Origin: Planctomycetota bacterium
Lineage (GTDB): Bacteria > Planctomycetota > Brocadiia > SM23-32
DNA: 8,611 nt
Direction: 5' to 3'
Assembly: GCA_018400625.1 (NCBI GenBank)
Contig: JAGYMJ010000372.1
Coordinates: forward strand, 1-8,611
Part shown: piece after piece, positions 8,532 to 8,611 of the stretch
How the letters are laid out: every line of letters begins with the position of its first letter
How positions within the stretch are numbered: position 1 is the stretch's first letter
Position numbers and translations under genes: made by a program
The notes under the pieces: generated by a model
The model's database searches: none
What the model saw: only the letters and a program-made list of their open reading frames with translations
Told to the model about the DNA's origin: nothing

Positions 8532-8568
8532 AATGAAGATTAAACAACAACATTGTATCAAACACCAT

Positions 8569-8611
8569 TTAGCCGTTCATGCGCCCTGCCGGCCCCTCCC
8601 CGAAGGCGACC
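8569..8611 (-). CDS. Possible 3' end of a gene cut by the window edge
   Basis: Read on the minus strand, one frame gives thirteen codons ending in TAA (…GEGPAGRMNG). Almost every codon ends in G or C, like the GC-rich genes nearby, and composition changes to AT-rich right after the stop. This suggests the tail of a coding region that continues past the window. It is far too short to identify; if real, it could be a transport partner of the ABC ATPase, but nothing in the sequence shows that. Confidence 0.25.
   Translation of the reverse strand, partial: VAFGEGPAGRMNG

Noticed and set aside
8445..8561. N-terminal extension of the ABC ATPase to the ATG at 8561
   Set aside because: The extension is a translation of the palindromic repeat and an AT-rich leader; the conserved protein begins at 8444.

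Overview
The window comes from a bacterium with a Gram-negative (diderm) envelope. It carries a GspC-type inner-membrane protein of a type II secretion system and a lipoprotein with a clear signal peptide. The phylum cannot be fixed from the sequence. The long-form M48 protease, the thymidylate kinase with eukaryote/archaeon-like motifs and the dispersed palindromic intergenic repeats would suit a former deltaproteobacterial lineage or a PVC-type lineage (Kiritimatiellota, Verrucomicrobiota, Planctomycetota), but this is inference. I found no RNA genes, CRISPR array, transposase or phage gene.

All six substantial genes lie on the minus strand, so transcription runs from high to low coordinates. 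In that order: (i) a possible 3' tail of a gene cut by the window edge (8569-8611); (ii) an OpuCA/OsmV-like ABC transporter ATPase (7461-8444); (iii) an intergenic stretch with a 31-bp inverted repeat pair (7278-7412); (iv) an M48 zinc metalloprotease with an extra C-terminal region (5148-7181); (v) katG, catalase-peroxidase (2866-5061); (vi) an intergenic stretch with a palindromic repeat, a strong hairpin and a very good sigma-70-type promoter; (vii) a thymidylate-kinase-like gene (1868-2563); (viii) a thioredoxin-fold lipoprotein lacking the CXXC motif (1135-1857); (ix) a gspC-like gene with its own promoter (149-1042).

The genes form at least three functional groups. The ABC ATPase suggests osmoprotectant uptake, but no permease or binding protein is seen next to it. 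The M48 protease and KatG both belong to stress defence (membrane/envelope proteolysis and peroxide removal) and sit 86 bp apart. The kinase and lipoprotein are almost certainly cotranscribed (10-bp gap). The GspC-like gene follows after 92 bp but has a promoter of its own; its promoter and the kinase promoter share the form TTGATT-17 bp-TATAAT.

The most interesting non-coding signal is a family of three near-identical 22-nt palindromic elements (37-58, 2768-2789, 8510-8531) with partly conserved flanks, each in an intergenic region. The block below about 2.7 kb is visibly richer in A/T than the katG-protease-ATPase block. I see no clear-cut new defence or mobile system; the repeats, the redox-dead lipoprotein and the isolated GspC are the items worth following.
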